NCBI GenBank assembly: GCA_964423675.1
Contig: CAYRFP010000067.1
Location: 1-6,850 of the forward strand
Direction of reading: 5' to 3'
Source: RUG563 sp964423675
GTDB taxonomy: Bacteria > Bacillota > Clostridia > Christensenellales > Aristaeellaceae
DNA: 6,850 bases
Shown here: in pieces, positions 1-5,183 of the stretch
Numbering within the stretch: the stretch's first letter is position 1
Layout: every line of letters starts with the position of its first letter
Notes under the pieces: generated by a model
Databases searched by the model: none
What the model was told of the DNA's origin: nothing
The model's input: the letters and a program-made list of their open reading frames with translations, nothing else
Program-made: the position numbers and the translations under genes

Positions 1-55
1 CGATCGTGCCGATGTTTACGTGCGGCTTTGTCCGCTCAAAATGTTCCTTTGCCAT
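1..55 (-). CDS. tuf: Elongation factor Tu, N-terminal fragment (cut by window edge)
   Basis: Only the first 18 codons lie in the window. They read MAKEHFERTKPHVNIGTI, the near-invariant start of EF-Tu, which delivers aminoacyl-tRNA to the ribosome as a GTPase in the cytoplasm. The ATG is at 55-53. It is preceded by a strong ribosome binding site, AAGGAGGG at 72-65, with a 9-base spacer. The gene follows fusA by 76 bases on the same strand. I see no terminator and no convincing promoter in that gap, so cotranscription with fusA is likely. The rest of the gene, including the GTP-binding loop, is outside the window. The identification is firm despite the short fragment, because both the sequence and the position after fusA fit. 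Confidence 0.95.
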   Translation of the reverse strand, partial: MAKEHFERTKPHVNIGTI

Positions 56-131
56 TAGGAATTTCCCTCCTTGTTTCCTTTACATGCTATCTCAGTGCGT
101 ATGAAAACAAACAGTTGACGAATTGTATTGT

Positions 132-2204
132 TTATCGCTTGCCTACAACCTTTTCGGCCACGTTCTTGGGCACTTCCTCATAGTGGTCAAACTGCATGGT
201 GTACATGCCGCGACCCTGAGTGCGGGAGCGCAGATCCGTCGCGTAACCGAACATTTCGCTCAGGGGAACGAAGCTGTGCACAGACTGCTCGCCCAGGCGC
301 GATTCGATGTTATCGATCCGACCGCGACGAGAGTTGATATCACCAACTACATCGCCCATGTACTGATCGGGCACGATGGTTTCCACCTTCATCATAGGCT
401 CCAGCAGCCGCTCGTCCGCCTTGGCCAGGGCTTCCTTGAAAGCCATGGAGCCGGCGATCTTAAAGGCCGTTTCGGAGGAGTCCACTTCGTGGTAGGAGCC
501 GTCCAGCAGCGTGGCCTTGAAATCGACCACTTCAAAGCCGCCCAGCAGACCGGAAGCCGCAGCTTCGCGGATACCCGCATCAATGGGAGCAATGAATTCT
601 TTGGGAACGGAACCACCCACGGTTTTGTTTTCGAAGGTGTAGCCGGCACCGGGTTCCTGAGGAGTCAGCTCGATCACGCAGTGACCATACTGACCGTGAC
701 CGCCGGTCTGGCGCACATAGCGGCCTTCCGCCTGACAAGTGCGGGTGATAGTTTCACGATACGCAACCTGGGGACGGCCCACCGTGGCTTCCACCTTAAA
801 CTCACGCATCATGCGGTCCACGATGATTTCCAGATGCAACTCGCCCATGCCAGCGATAATGGTCTGGCCGGTTTCCTGATCGGTGTAGGTACGGAAGGTA
901 GGATCTTCCTCCGCCAAGCGCTGCAGCGCCAGCGCCATCTTATCCTGACCAGCCTTGGTCTTGGGCTCGATGGCAACCTGGATCACCGGATCCGGGAATT
1001 CCATAGATTCCAGAACGATGGGAGACTTTTCATCGCACAGGGTATCGCCAGTGGTGGTGTCCTTTAGACCCACAGCTGCAGCAATTTCGCCGGCGTAAAC
1101 AGTTTCCACATCCTCGCGGTGATTGGCGTGCATCATCACGATACGGCTAAAGCGTTCGCGTTTTTGCTTGGTGGAGTTATAGACATAGCTGCCATTATTG
1201 ATGGAGCCCGAGTAAACACGGAAGAAGGCCAGCTTGCCCACGAAGGGATCAGCCGCAATCTTGAAAGCCAGGGCGGAGAAGGGTTCATCATCGCTGGAAT
1301 TGCGAACGATGTCCGTATCCGGATCCTTGGGCAGGATACCGTGAACCGGAGGCACATCAAGGGGAGAGGGCAGGTATGCCACAACGGCGTCCAGCAGGGG
1401 CTGTACGCCCTTATTGCGGTAAGAGGTGCCGCACAGGACGGGAGTCAGGGTGCAGGCCAGAGTGCCTTGGCGCAATGCATTGACGATTTCGTCATTGGTC
1501 AGTTCTTCGCCTTCCAGGAACTTATCCATCAACTCGTCGCTCTGTTCAGCAGCAGCTTCCACCATTTCCTCGCGCAGCTGCTTGGCTTCATCCAGCAGTT
1601 CGGCGGGGATTTCTTCCTCACGGATATCCTTGCCATCGTCATCGTAATACACTTCGGCTTTCATGGTGACCAAGTCAATGATGCCACGGAAGGTATTTTC
1701 CTTGCCGATAGGCAGCTGAATGGGCACAGCCTTGGTGTTCAGACGGGTGCGCATCATATCCACCACACGGTGGAAGTTCGCGCCGGTGATGTCCATCTTG
1801 TTGACATAGGCAATCCGGGGAACATGGTACTTGTTAGCCTGACGCCACACGGTTTCGCTCTGGGGTTCCACGCCGCCCTTGGCGCAGAACACAGCCACAG
1901 CACCGTCCAGTACACGCAGGGAGCGCTCCACTTCCACCGTGAAGTCAACGTGACCGGGAGTATCGATCAGATTGAGCCGATAGCCCTTCCACTGACAGGT
2001 TGTGGCAGCGGAGGTGATGGTAATACCGCGCTCCTGCTCTTCTTCCATCCAGTCCATGGTGGCCGCGCCTTCATGCGTTTCACCTAGCTTATGAACGCGG
2101 CCGGTGTAGAACAGGATGCGTTCAGAAGTGGTGGTTTTGCCGGCGTCAATATGCGCCATGATGCCGATATTGCGGACCTTATTAAGCGGATGACTTCTGG
2201 GCAT
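132..2204 (-). CDS. fusA: Translation elongation factor G
   Basis: This 690-residue GTPase moves tRNA and mRNA through the ribosome after peptide bond formation and, with ribosome recycling factor, helps split ribosomes. The length matches bacterial EF-G (about 690-705). The GTP-binding motifs are all present: P-loop AHIDAGKT at residues 17-24, switch I RGITIT around 59-64, DTPGH at 81-85 (His85 is the catalytic histidine) and NKMD at 135-138. Domains II to V follow, including GMGELHLEIIVDRM of domain III and GGSVPKEFIAPIDAG in domain IV. The start is fixed by AGAGGAG at 2221-2215, 10 bases before the ATG. It lies 87 bases after rpsG and 76 bases before tuf, the standard str order. I see no truncation. 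The proline in the FPDPV segment of the fusidic-acid region is retained, so nothing there suggests resistance. Confidence 0.98.
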   Translation of the reverse strand: MPRSHPLNKVRNIGIMAHIDAGKTTTSERILFYTGRVHKLGETHEGAATMDWMEEEQERGITITSAATTCQWKGYRLNLIDTPGHVDFTVEVERSLRVLDGAVAVFCAKGGVEPQSETVWRQANKYHVPRIAYVNKMDITGANFHRVVDMMRTRLNTKAVPIQLPIGKENTFRGIIDLVTMKAEVYYDDDGKDIREEEIPAELLDEAKQLREEMVEAAAEQSDELMDKFLEGEELTNDEIVNALRQGTLACTLTPVLCGTSYRNKGVQPLLDAVVAYLPSPLDVPPVHGILPKDPDTDIVRNSSDDEPFSALAFKIAADPFVGKLAFFRVYSGSINNGSYVYNSTKQKRERFSRIVMMHANHREDVETVYAGEIAAAVGLKDTTTGDTLCDEKSPIVLESMEFPDPVIQVAIEPKTKAGQDKMALALQRLAEEDPTFRTYTDQETGQTIIAGMGELHLEIIVDRMMREFKVEATVGRPQVAYRETITRTCQAEGRYVRQTGGHGQYGHCVIELTPQEPGAGYTFENKTVGGSVPKEFIAPIDAGIREAAASGLLGGFEVVDFKATLLDGSYHEVDSSETAFKIAGSMAFKEALAKADERLLEPMMKVETIVPDQYMGDVVGDINSRRGRIDNIESRLGEQSVHSFVPLSEMFGYATDLRSRTQGRGMYTMQFDHYEEVPKNVAEKVVGKR

Positions 2205-2291
2205 GTGTTGCGTTCTCCTCTAATTCTTATTGTTTTTGATAACATTGAGACAAAGCATCGGCATGGGGCAAAACGCACCCAGCCGGCTTTT

Positions 2292-2762
2292 TTACCAGCG
2301 GTAATGCGCGAAAGCCTTGTTCGCCTCGGCCATACGATGCATTTCTTCCTTGCGCTTCACAGCGTTGCCGCCGTTGTTCGCAGCTTCCATCAGCTCATTG
2401 GCCAGGCGCTCAGCCATGGTCTTTTCGCCGCGGTTGCGGGAGAAATCAACGATCCAGCGCAGAGCCAGGGTCTGCCGACGCTCGGGCCGGATTTCCACAG
2501 GCACCTGATAGGTGGCACCGCCAACGCGGCGGGCTTTCACTTCCAGCTGAGGCATTACGTTGTTCAGCGCCTGCTGGAACACTTCGGTGGCCTCTTTGCC
2601 GGTCTTTTCCTTGATCATATCGAAAGCAGTGTAGCACACCTGCTGGGCGACGCCGCGCTTGCCGTCGAGCATGATCTGGTTGATGAGCTTGGTGACGACC
2701 ACGGTCCCATGCACGGGATCGGGGAGCACTTCGCGCTTGGGAATAAATCCACGACGGGGCAT
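2292..2762 (-). CDS. rpsG: 30S ribosomal protein S7
   Basis: S7 is a primary assembly protein of the 30S head. It binds the 3' major domain of 16S rRNA and lines the E site. The 156-residue product has the usual length and hallmarks: the start MPRRGFIPKREVLPDP, the segment RRVGGATYQVPVEIRPERR, and the C-terminal AHYRW. The start at 2762 is supported by GAGGAGGG at 2776-2769 with a 6-base spacer. It sits 184 bases downstream of rpsL, an unusually wide gap for this pair, and 87 bases before fusA. In Escherichia coli, S7 represses its own operon by binding the rpsL-rpsG interval. Whether the long interval here does the same is unknown. Confidence 0.97.
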   Translation of the reverse strand: MPRRGFIPKREVLPDPVHGTVVVTKLINQIMLDGKRGVAQQVCYTAFDMIKEKTGKEATEVFQQALNNVMPQLEVKARRVGGATYQVPVEIRPERRQTLALRWIVDFSRNRGEKTMAERLANELMEAANNGGNAVKRKEEMHRMAEANKAFAHYRW

Positions 2763-2946
2763 GTAGTTCCCTCCTCAGATTGTTGGCTTTCCATCGGGCC
2801 GACCACAGCATGTCAGCATCATGCCGTTCCGCTTTTCTGGGTGCGTGGCACAGGAGAAGGACGGCCTATCGGCGGGTGTTCCATCCCGCGGGCGGTTCCG
2901 TTTTTCCTTCAAGCCAGGGCAGCGGCCCATATGATGGAAAACTTCC

Positions 2947-3321
2947 TTATTTCTTGGGGCGCTTAGCGCCGTAGAGCGAGCGGCCCTGGTTGCGCTTGGC
3001 AACACCGGCCGTGTCCAATGCGCCGCGGATGATATGATAGCGGACGCCGGGCAGATCGCGCACACGGCCGCCGCGAATCAGCACGACGGAGTGCTCCTGC
3101 AGATTGTGGCCAATGCCAGGAATGTAGCAAGTACCTTCGATGGAATTGGTCAGACGGATTCTCGCAATTTTACGAAGCGCAGAATTGGGCTTCTTGGGCG
3201 TCGTAGTCTTAACCGACAGGCAGACGCCGCGCTTTTGCGGGCAACCCTGCAGGATGGGCGCGGTTGACTTGTTGACAACCTTCTCTCTTCCCTTGCGGAT
3301 CAACTGATTGATCGTAGGCAT
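2947..3321 (-). CDS. rpsL: 30S ribosomal protein S12, with Arg at position 88
   Basis: S12 sits at the decoding centre and controls tRNA selection accuracy. The product is 124 residues, the same as in E. coli. The start at 3321-3319 is set by AGGAGGTG at 3334-3327, 5 bases upstream; the open frame continues upstream only by chance. The signature TTTPKKPNSALRK (39-51) is intact, including Lys43. Cys27 and the GHNLQEHSV stretch are also conserved. The loop reads LIRGGRVRDLPGVRYH (81-96): codon 88 is CGC (3060-3058), giving Arg where most bacteria have Lys. Lys88 to Arg is a classic streptomycin-resistance change. Asp89, the site methylthiolated by RimO in some bacteria, is retained. The gene lies 146 bases after the L7Ae-family gene and 184 bases before rpsG. 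Confidence 0.98.
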   Translation of the reverse strand: MPTINQLIRKGREKVVNKSTAPILQGCPQKRGVCLSVKTTTPKKPNSALRKIARIRLTNSIEGTCYIPGIGHNLQEHSVVLIRGGRVRDLPGVRYHIIRGALDTAGVAKRNQGRSLYGAKRPKK

Positions 3322-3412
3322 GGAAGCACCTCCTGATAATTGTTCGGAGCCAGTATCTGGTCTCCTCCTATAACATCCCCGCAACCCTCGGAGATATATA
3401 GTCAATGATGAG

Positions 3413-3476
3413 CCGAAAGCGCATTTGCTTTCGGGATGCGGCCTTCGCCGCTTACTGGGAACGGGCTTTAACGCCC
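3413..3476 (-). promoter_or_regulatory. Three consecutive RNA hairpins between the L7Ae-family gene and rpsL
   Basis: In the transcript of the minus strand three stem-loops follow each other. The first is GGGC/GCCC at 3463-3476, which overlaps the stop codon of the L7Ae-family gene. The second is GCGGC-GAAG-GCCGC at 3438-3451. The third is an 8-base-pair stem CCGAAAGC/GCTTTCGG with a 6-base loop at 3413-3434. None is followed by a run of U, so they do not look like intrinsic terminators. Plausible roles are RNA processing, mRNA protection or a protein binding site that sets S12 expression relative to the first gene. The pairings are seen directly; the role is inference. Confidence 0.45.
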
Positions 3477-3734
3477 CTCTCCCTCCGTTGTCCTGAGACT
3501 GGCAGCAGCGGCAGACGGTACGTCCACCCGGCATCGCTCACCCAATTCCTGCATACTGGCCACCAAGTCCAGCCGCACGCCCTTTTCCCGGGCCGCTGCT
3601 TCAATTTGGCCGCGCAGCGCAGGGGAAGCATCCATGGCCAGAAACACGCATTCAACGCTGTTTTCTTCCAGGGCCCGCAGCACTTGCTTGGCCCCTACCA
3701 CGCGCATTGCGCGCTTCTTCAGCTTCTCCGGCAT
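3468..3734 (-). CDS. ybxF: L7Ae-family K-turn RNA-binding protein (YbxF-like)
   Basis: This 88-residue protein belongs to the L7Ae/L30e/S12e/Gadd45 fold, whose bacterial YbxF and YlxQ members bind kink-turn RNA. The motif VVGAKQVLRALEENSVECVF (12-31) and the AMDASP turn (33-38) match the family, as does the SMQELGERC segment (60-68). Length is close to Bacillus YbxF (about 82). The start at 3734-3732 is set by AAAGGAG at 3747-3741, 6 bases upstream. Being the first gene of the str operon is its usual place in Firmicutes. One oddity is the loop after LGERC: the family usually has a Gly and a Gly-Ala-Ala here, but this protein reads RVDVPSAAAAS, and the C-terminus is charged and probably disordered. 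The family call is firm; its exact RNA target is not known from the sequence. Confidence 0.9.
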   Translation of the reverse strand: MPEKLKKRAMRVVGAKQVLRALEENSVECVFLAMDASPALRGQIEAAAREKGVRLDLVASMQELGERCRVDVPSAAAASLRTTEGEGR

Positions 3735-3763
3735 TGTTTGCTCCTTTGCTCCTGTCTCTGCCG

Positions 3764-3782
3764 AGCATACGCTTCGCATACT
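3764..3782 (-). promoter_or_regulatory. 5' leader hairpin of the str operon
   Basis: In the predicted leader (start near 3791), RNA from 3782 to 3764 reads AGUAUGCG-AAG-CGUAUGCU. It forms an 8-base-pair stem that includes two G-U wobbles, with a 3-base loop. An outer 5-base-pair stem, UGUCU (3789-3785) with AGACA (3757-3753), could enclose it, leaving a 2-by-6 internal loop. The structure ends just before the ribosome binding site at 3747-3741. I do not see a clear kink-turn consensus in it. A regulatory role, for example binding of a ribosomal or L7Ae-family protein, is inference. Confidence 0.4.
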
Positions 3783-3783
3783 A

Positions 3784-3813
3784 CAGACAACCATATTATG
3801 ATAGCATTGTCTG
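3784..3813. promoter_or_regulatory. Inverted repeat spanning the -10 box (operator candidate)
   Basis: CAGACAA at 3784-3790 and TTGTCTG at 3807-3813 form a perfect 7+7 dyad with a 16-base centre that contains the -10 box (3803-3798) and the predicted transcription start. Because the start lies inside the repeat, the two arms would not both be in the RNA. A DNA-binding repressor or other factor is therefore more likely than an RNA stem. Chance cannot be excluded for a dyad of this size. Confidence 0.35.
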
Positions 3814-3826
3814 CGTCAATTGTCAA
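3798..3826 (-). promoter_or_regulatory. Sigma-A-type promoter of the str operon
   Basis: On the minus strand a perfect -35 box TTGACA (3826-3821) is followed after exactly 17 bases by TATCAT (3803-3798), a 5-of-6 match to TATAAT. Transcription should start near 3791 (G), giving a leader of about 57 bases before the ATG at 3734. This is the strongest promoter match in the window, fitting for abundant translation proteins. It would allow the operon to be transcribed independently of rpoBC. Confidence 0.85.
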
Positions 3827-3849
3827 CCTTTTTTCCTTACAAAACTGTG

Positions 3850-3876
3850 AAAAAACCCTTGATTTTTCTGGGTTTT
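3850..3876 (-). terminator. Weak terminator-like hairpin upstream of the str promoter
   Basis: On the minus strand AAAACCC (3876-3870) pairs with GGGTTTT (3858-3852) across an 11-base loop, and six U run from 3855 to 3850. The shape is that of an intrinsic terminator, but only three pairs are G-C, so it would be weak. No minus-strand gene lies just upstream; it may shield the str promoter from stray antisense transcription or be a remnant. Confidence 0.3.
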
Positions 3877-4002
3877 CTCTAAATCTCGCATCCCTTTTTA
3901 ATTCGGGAAAACCTCGGCCATTTCCTGCATAGTGACTCCGTTTTTCTTCGCTGGCTTTTGCATTTTTGTCTGTCCAGGACGGCTTTTCTTTCTTCCTGTT
4001 CC

Positions 4003-4031
4003 TTGCATTCCCCCGCAGAATGGCGTATAAT
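4003..4031 (+). promoter_or_regulatory. Promoter for the ATP-grasp gene
   Basis: A perfect -10 box TATAAT lies at 4026-4031. Seventeen bases upstream is TTGCAT (4003-4008), a weak match to the -35 box. The -10 is framed by a small dyad, TGGC (4021-4024) and GCCA (4032-4035). Transcription would start near 4038, about 42 bases before the chosen start codon. This position also argues against any start codon upstream of 4038. Confidence 0.6.
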
Positions 4032-4068
4032 GCCAATGGTATGCTTGGAATACTATTGAAAACAATGC

Positions 4069-4073
4069 GGAGG
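4069..4073 (+). promoter_or_regulatory. Ribosome binding site deciding the ATP-grasp start
   Basis: GGAGG lies 6 bases before the ATG at 4080. The in-frame ATG at 3966 has no comparable site and lies upstream of the predicted promoter, so 4080 is preferred. Confidence 0.8.
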
Positions 4074-4079
4074 CAAAGC

Positions 4080-5087
4080 ATGAGCCGAATTTCGTACGTA
4101 TTAAAGCGCCTGAGGAAGATGGACTTCTCCCGGATGCGGGACACCGCACGGATGCTCCATGAGAAAACCGGAAAGCCCACCGCCTGGCTGCTGATGGACA
4201 TGGGCAAATGTGCTCTGAAATATAATGCCGGATACATGGACTATAAAATCGCCGAAATGTATCGTTTGAATGATGCGCAGCGCCGTACCGTCATCACTCG
4301 CGGCATATCCAATGAAATCGTTCGCCGAATGAATGATAAAGCATTCTGGCATTTCTTCGATGACAAAACACAATTTAACCAAACGTTTGCCAAATGGGTG
4401 CAGCGGGATTGGGTGAAAGTGGATGAAAATCTGACAGCGGAGCAACTGGCCGATTTTCTTTTCAATAAAAATGAAGCAATTTTCAAGCCCCTGGAAGGAT
4501 CCAGCGGCCAGGGCATCGTCAAATATCAGCAAAGCAACTGGGAAAACCTGACCGAATTTTTGGAACAGCTTCAAGAGAACGGCCCTGCTGTTCTAGAGGA
4601 AGTGGTTAAGCAGCATCCGGACATGGCGCGGCTCTGTCCCACATCGGTGAACACAGTTCGCATTGCCACGCTGCTGGGCGACAACCAGGAGGGTATTGTT
4701 TACGCCTTCCTGCGCATCGGCAACGGCCGGGTAATGGACAATGTGGATTGCGGCGGCATGGCGGCTCGGGTGGATCTGGCCAGCGGGAAACTGTTAACTG
4801 TCGGCGCGGACAAGCAGGGCAATACCTTTGCCGTGCATCCCATGACGGGCACACCGATCGTCGGTTTCCAGGTTCCCTATTTTGAGGAAGCAAAAAAGAT
4901 GTGTCTTGAAGCCATGCGAATGGTGCCGCAGCTTCGGTTCGTGGCCTGGGACGTGGCCATTACGCCGGACGGCCCACGATTCATCGAGGGCAATTCCTTT
5001 CCCAGCCATGCTGTGCCTCAGTTCGCCGCCCATTATCCAGATGGCATTGGCATCCTGCCGGAATTCAAAAAATTCATCGACTTGTAA
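4080..5087 (+). CDS. ATP-grasp family protein, sugar-transferase-associated type
   Basis: The 335-residue protein has the ATP-grasp ligase fold and best fits the sugar-transferase-associated ATP-grasp family (Pfam ATPgrasp_ST). An N-terminal helical region, with the GYMDYKIAEMYRL and DDKTQF segments, precedes the catalytic part. The ATP-binding strand and loop are FKPLEGSSGQGIVK (135-148; Lys136). Glu173/Glu174 fit the nucleotide-binding edge. NTVRIATLLG (191-200), VMDNVDCGG (218-226) and HPMTG (253-257) are family motifs. WDVAITPDGPRFIEGN (290-305) carries the metal-binding Asp, Glu303 and Asn305. Such enzymes usually join a carboxylate to an amine using ATP. Members are often found in surface polysaccharide loci, but the substrate is not known. 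It has no signal peptide or membrane segment, so it is cytoplasmic. Its promoter is its own, and it is divergent from the str operon. The downstream gene is a surface protein, consistent with an envelope role. Confidence 0.85.
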   Translation: MSRISYVLKRLRKMDFSRMRDTARMLHEKTGKPTAWLLMDMGKCALKYNAGYMDYKIAEMYRLNDAQRRTVITRGISNEIVRRMNDKAFWHFFDDKTQFNQTFAKWVQRDWVKVDENLTAEQLADFLFNKNEAIFKPLEGSSGQGIVKYQQSNWENLTEFLEQLQENGPAVLEEVVKQHPDMARLCPTSVNTVRIATLLGDNQEGIVYAFLRIGNGRVMDNVDCGGMAARVDLASGKLLTVGADKQGNTFAVHPMTGTPIVGFQVPYFEEAKKMCLEAMRMVPQLRFVAWDVAITPDGPRFIEGNSFPSHAVPQFAAHYPDGIGILPEFKKFIDL

Positions 5088-5105
5088 ATTATTTGCTTTT
5101 TCGTT

Positions 5106-5137
5106 GGAAAACCAGGAAGAAGGAGCGGGGGTTTTCC
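5106..5137 (+). other. Hairpin between the ATP-grasp and surface-protein genes
   Basis: GGAAAACC (5106-5113) and GGTTTTCC (5130-5137) form a perfect 8-base-pair stem with a 16-base loop, 18 bases after the ATP-grasp stop codon. No U-run follows, so it is at best a weak or partial terminator. It could also mark an mRNA processing point between the two genes. I see no convincing promoter in this 96-base gap. Confidence 0.35.
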
Positions 5138-5183
5138 GTTCTATACATGATTTCCCATTGCGTCCGATAAAGGAGATGAAACC

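Larger units (their letters stand above)
3735..4079. other. Divergent intergenic region, 345 bases, without a gene
   Basis: This stretch separates the minus-strand translation operon from the plus-strand envelope genes. From left to right it holds the ribosome binding site and leader hairpin of the operon, a sigma-A-type promoter on the minus strand, an inverted repeat around its -10 box, a weak terminator-like hairpin at 3850-3876, a T- and C-rich plus strand from about 3940 to 4016, and a TATAAT promoter on the plus strand. Short open frames here have no coding character that I recognise. Confidence 0.7.

Noticed and set aside
115..120. TTGACG as a plus-strand -35 box
   Set aside because: No -10 box follows at suitable spacing and no plus-strand gene is present downstream.
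123..2087. Two long plus-strand open frames (123-1067 and 1119-2087) antisense to fusA
   Set aside because: They are mirror frames produced by the codon bias of fusA; the proteins are His- and Gly-rich without recognisable domains, and no ribosome binding site supports them.
3322..3534. Upstream in-frame extension of S12
   Set aside because: S12 is 124 residues in the family, the ATG at 3321 has an excellent ribosome binding site, and the extension overlaps the end of the L7Ae-family gene.
3765..3781. Direct repeat of GCATAC with 11-base period as a tandem operator
   Set aside because: The two copies are better explained as the arms of a leader hairpin with G-U pairs.
3898..3961. Short minus-strand peptide ending in MQEMAEVFPN within the divergent intergenic region
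   Set aside because: It is tiny, with only a poor ribosome binding site, no recognisable similarity and no supporting context.
3966..4079. Longer N-terminus for the ATP-grasp protein starting at 3966
   Set aside because: There is no ribosome binding site there, the TATAAT promoter lies inside this extension, and GGAGG sits correctly before the ATG at 4080.
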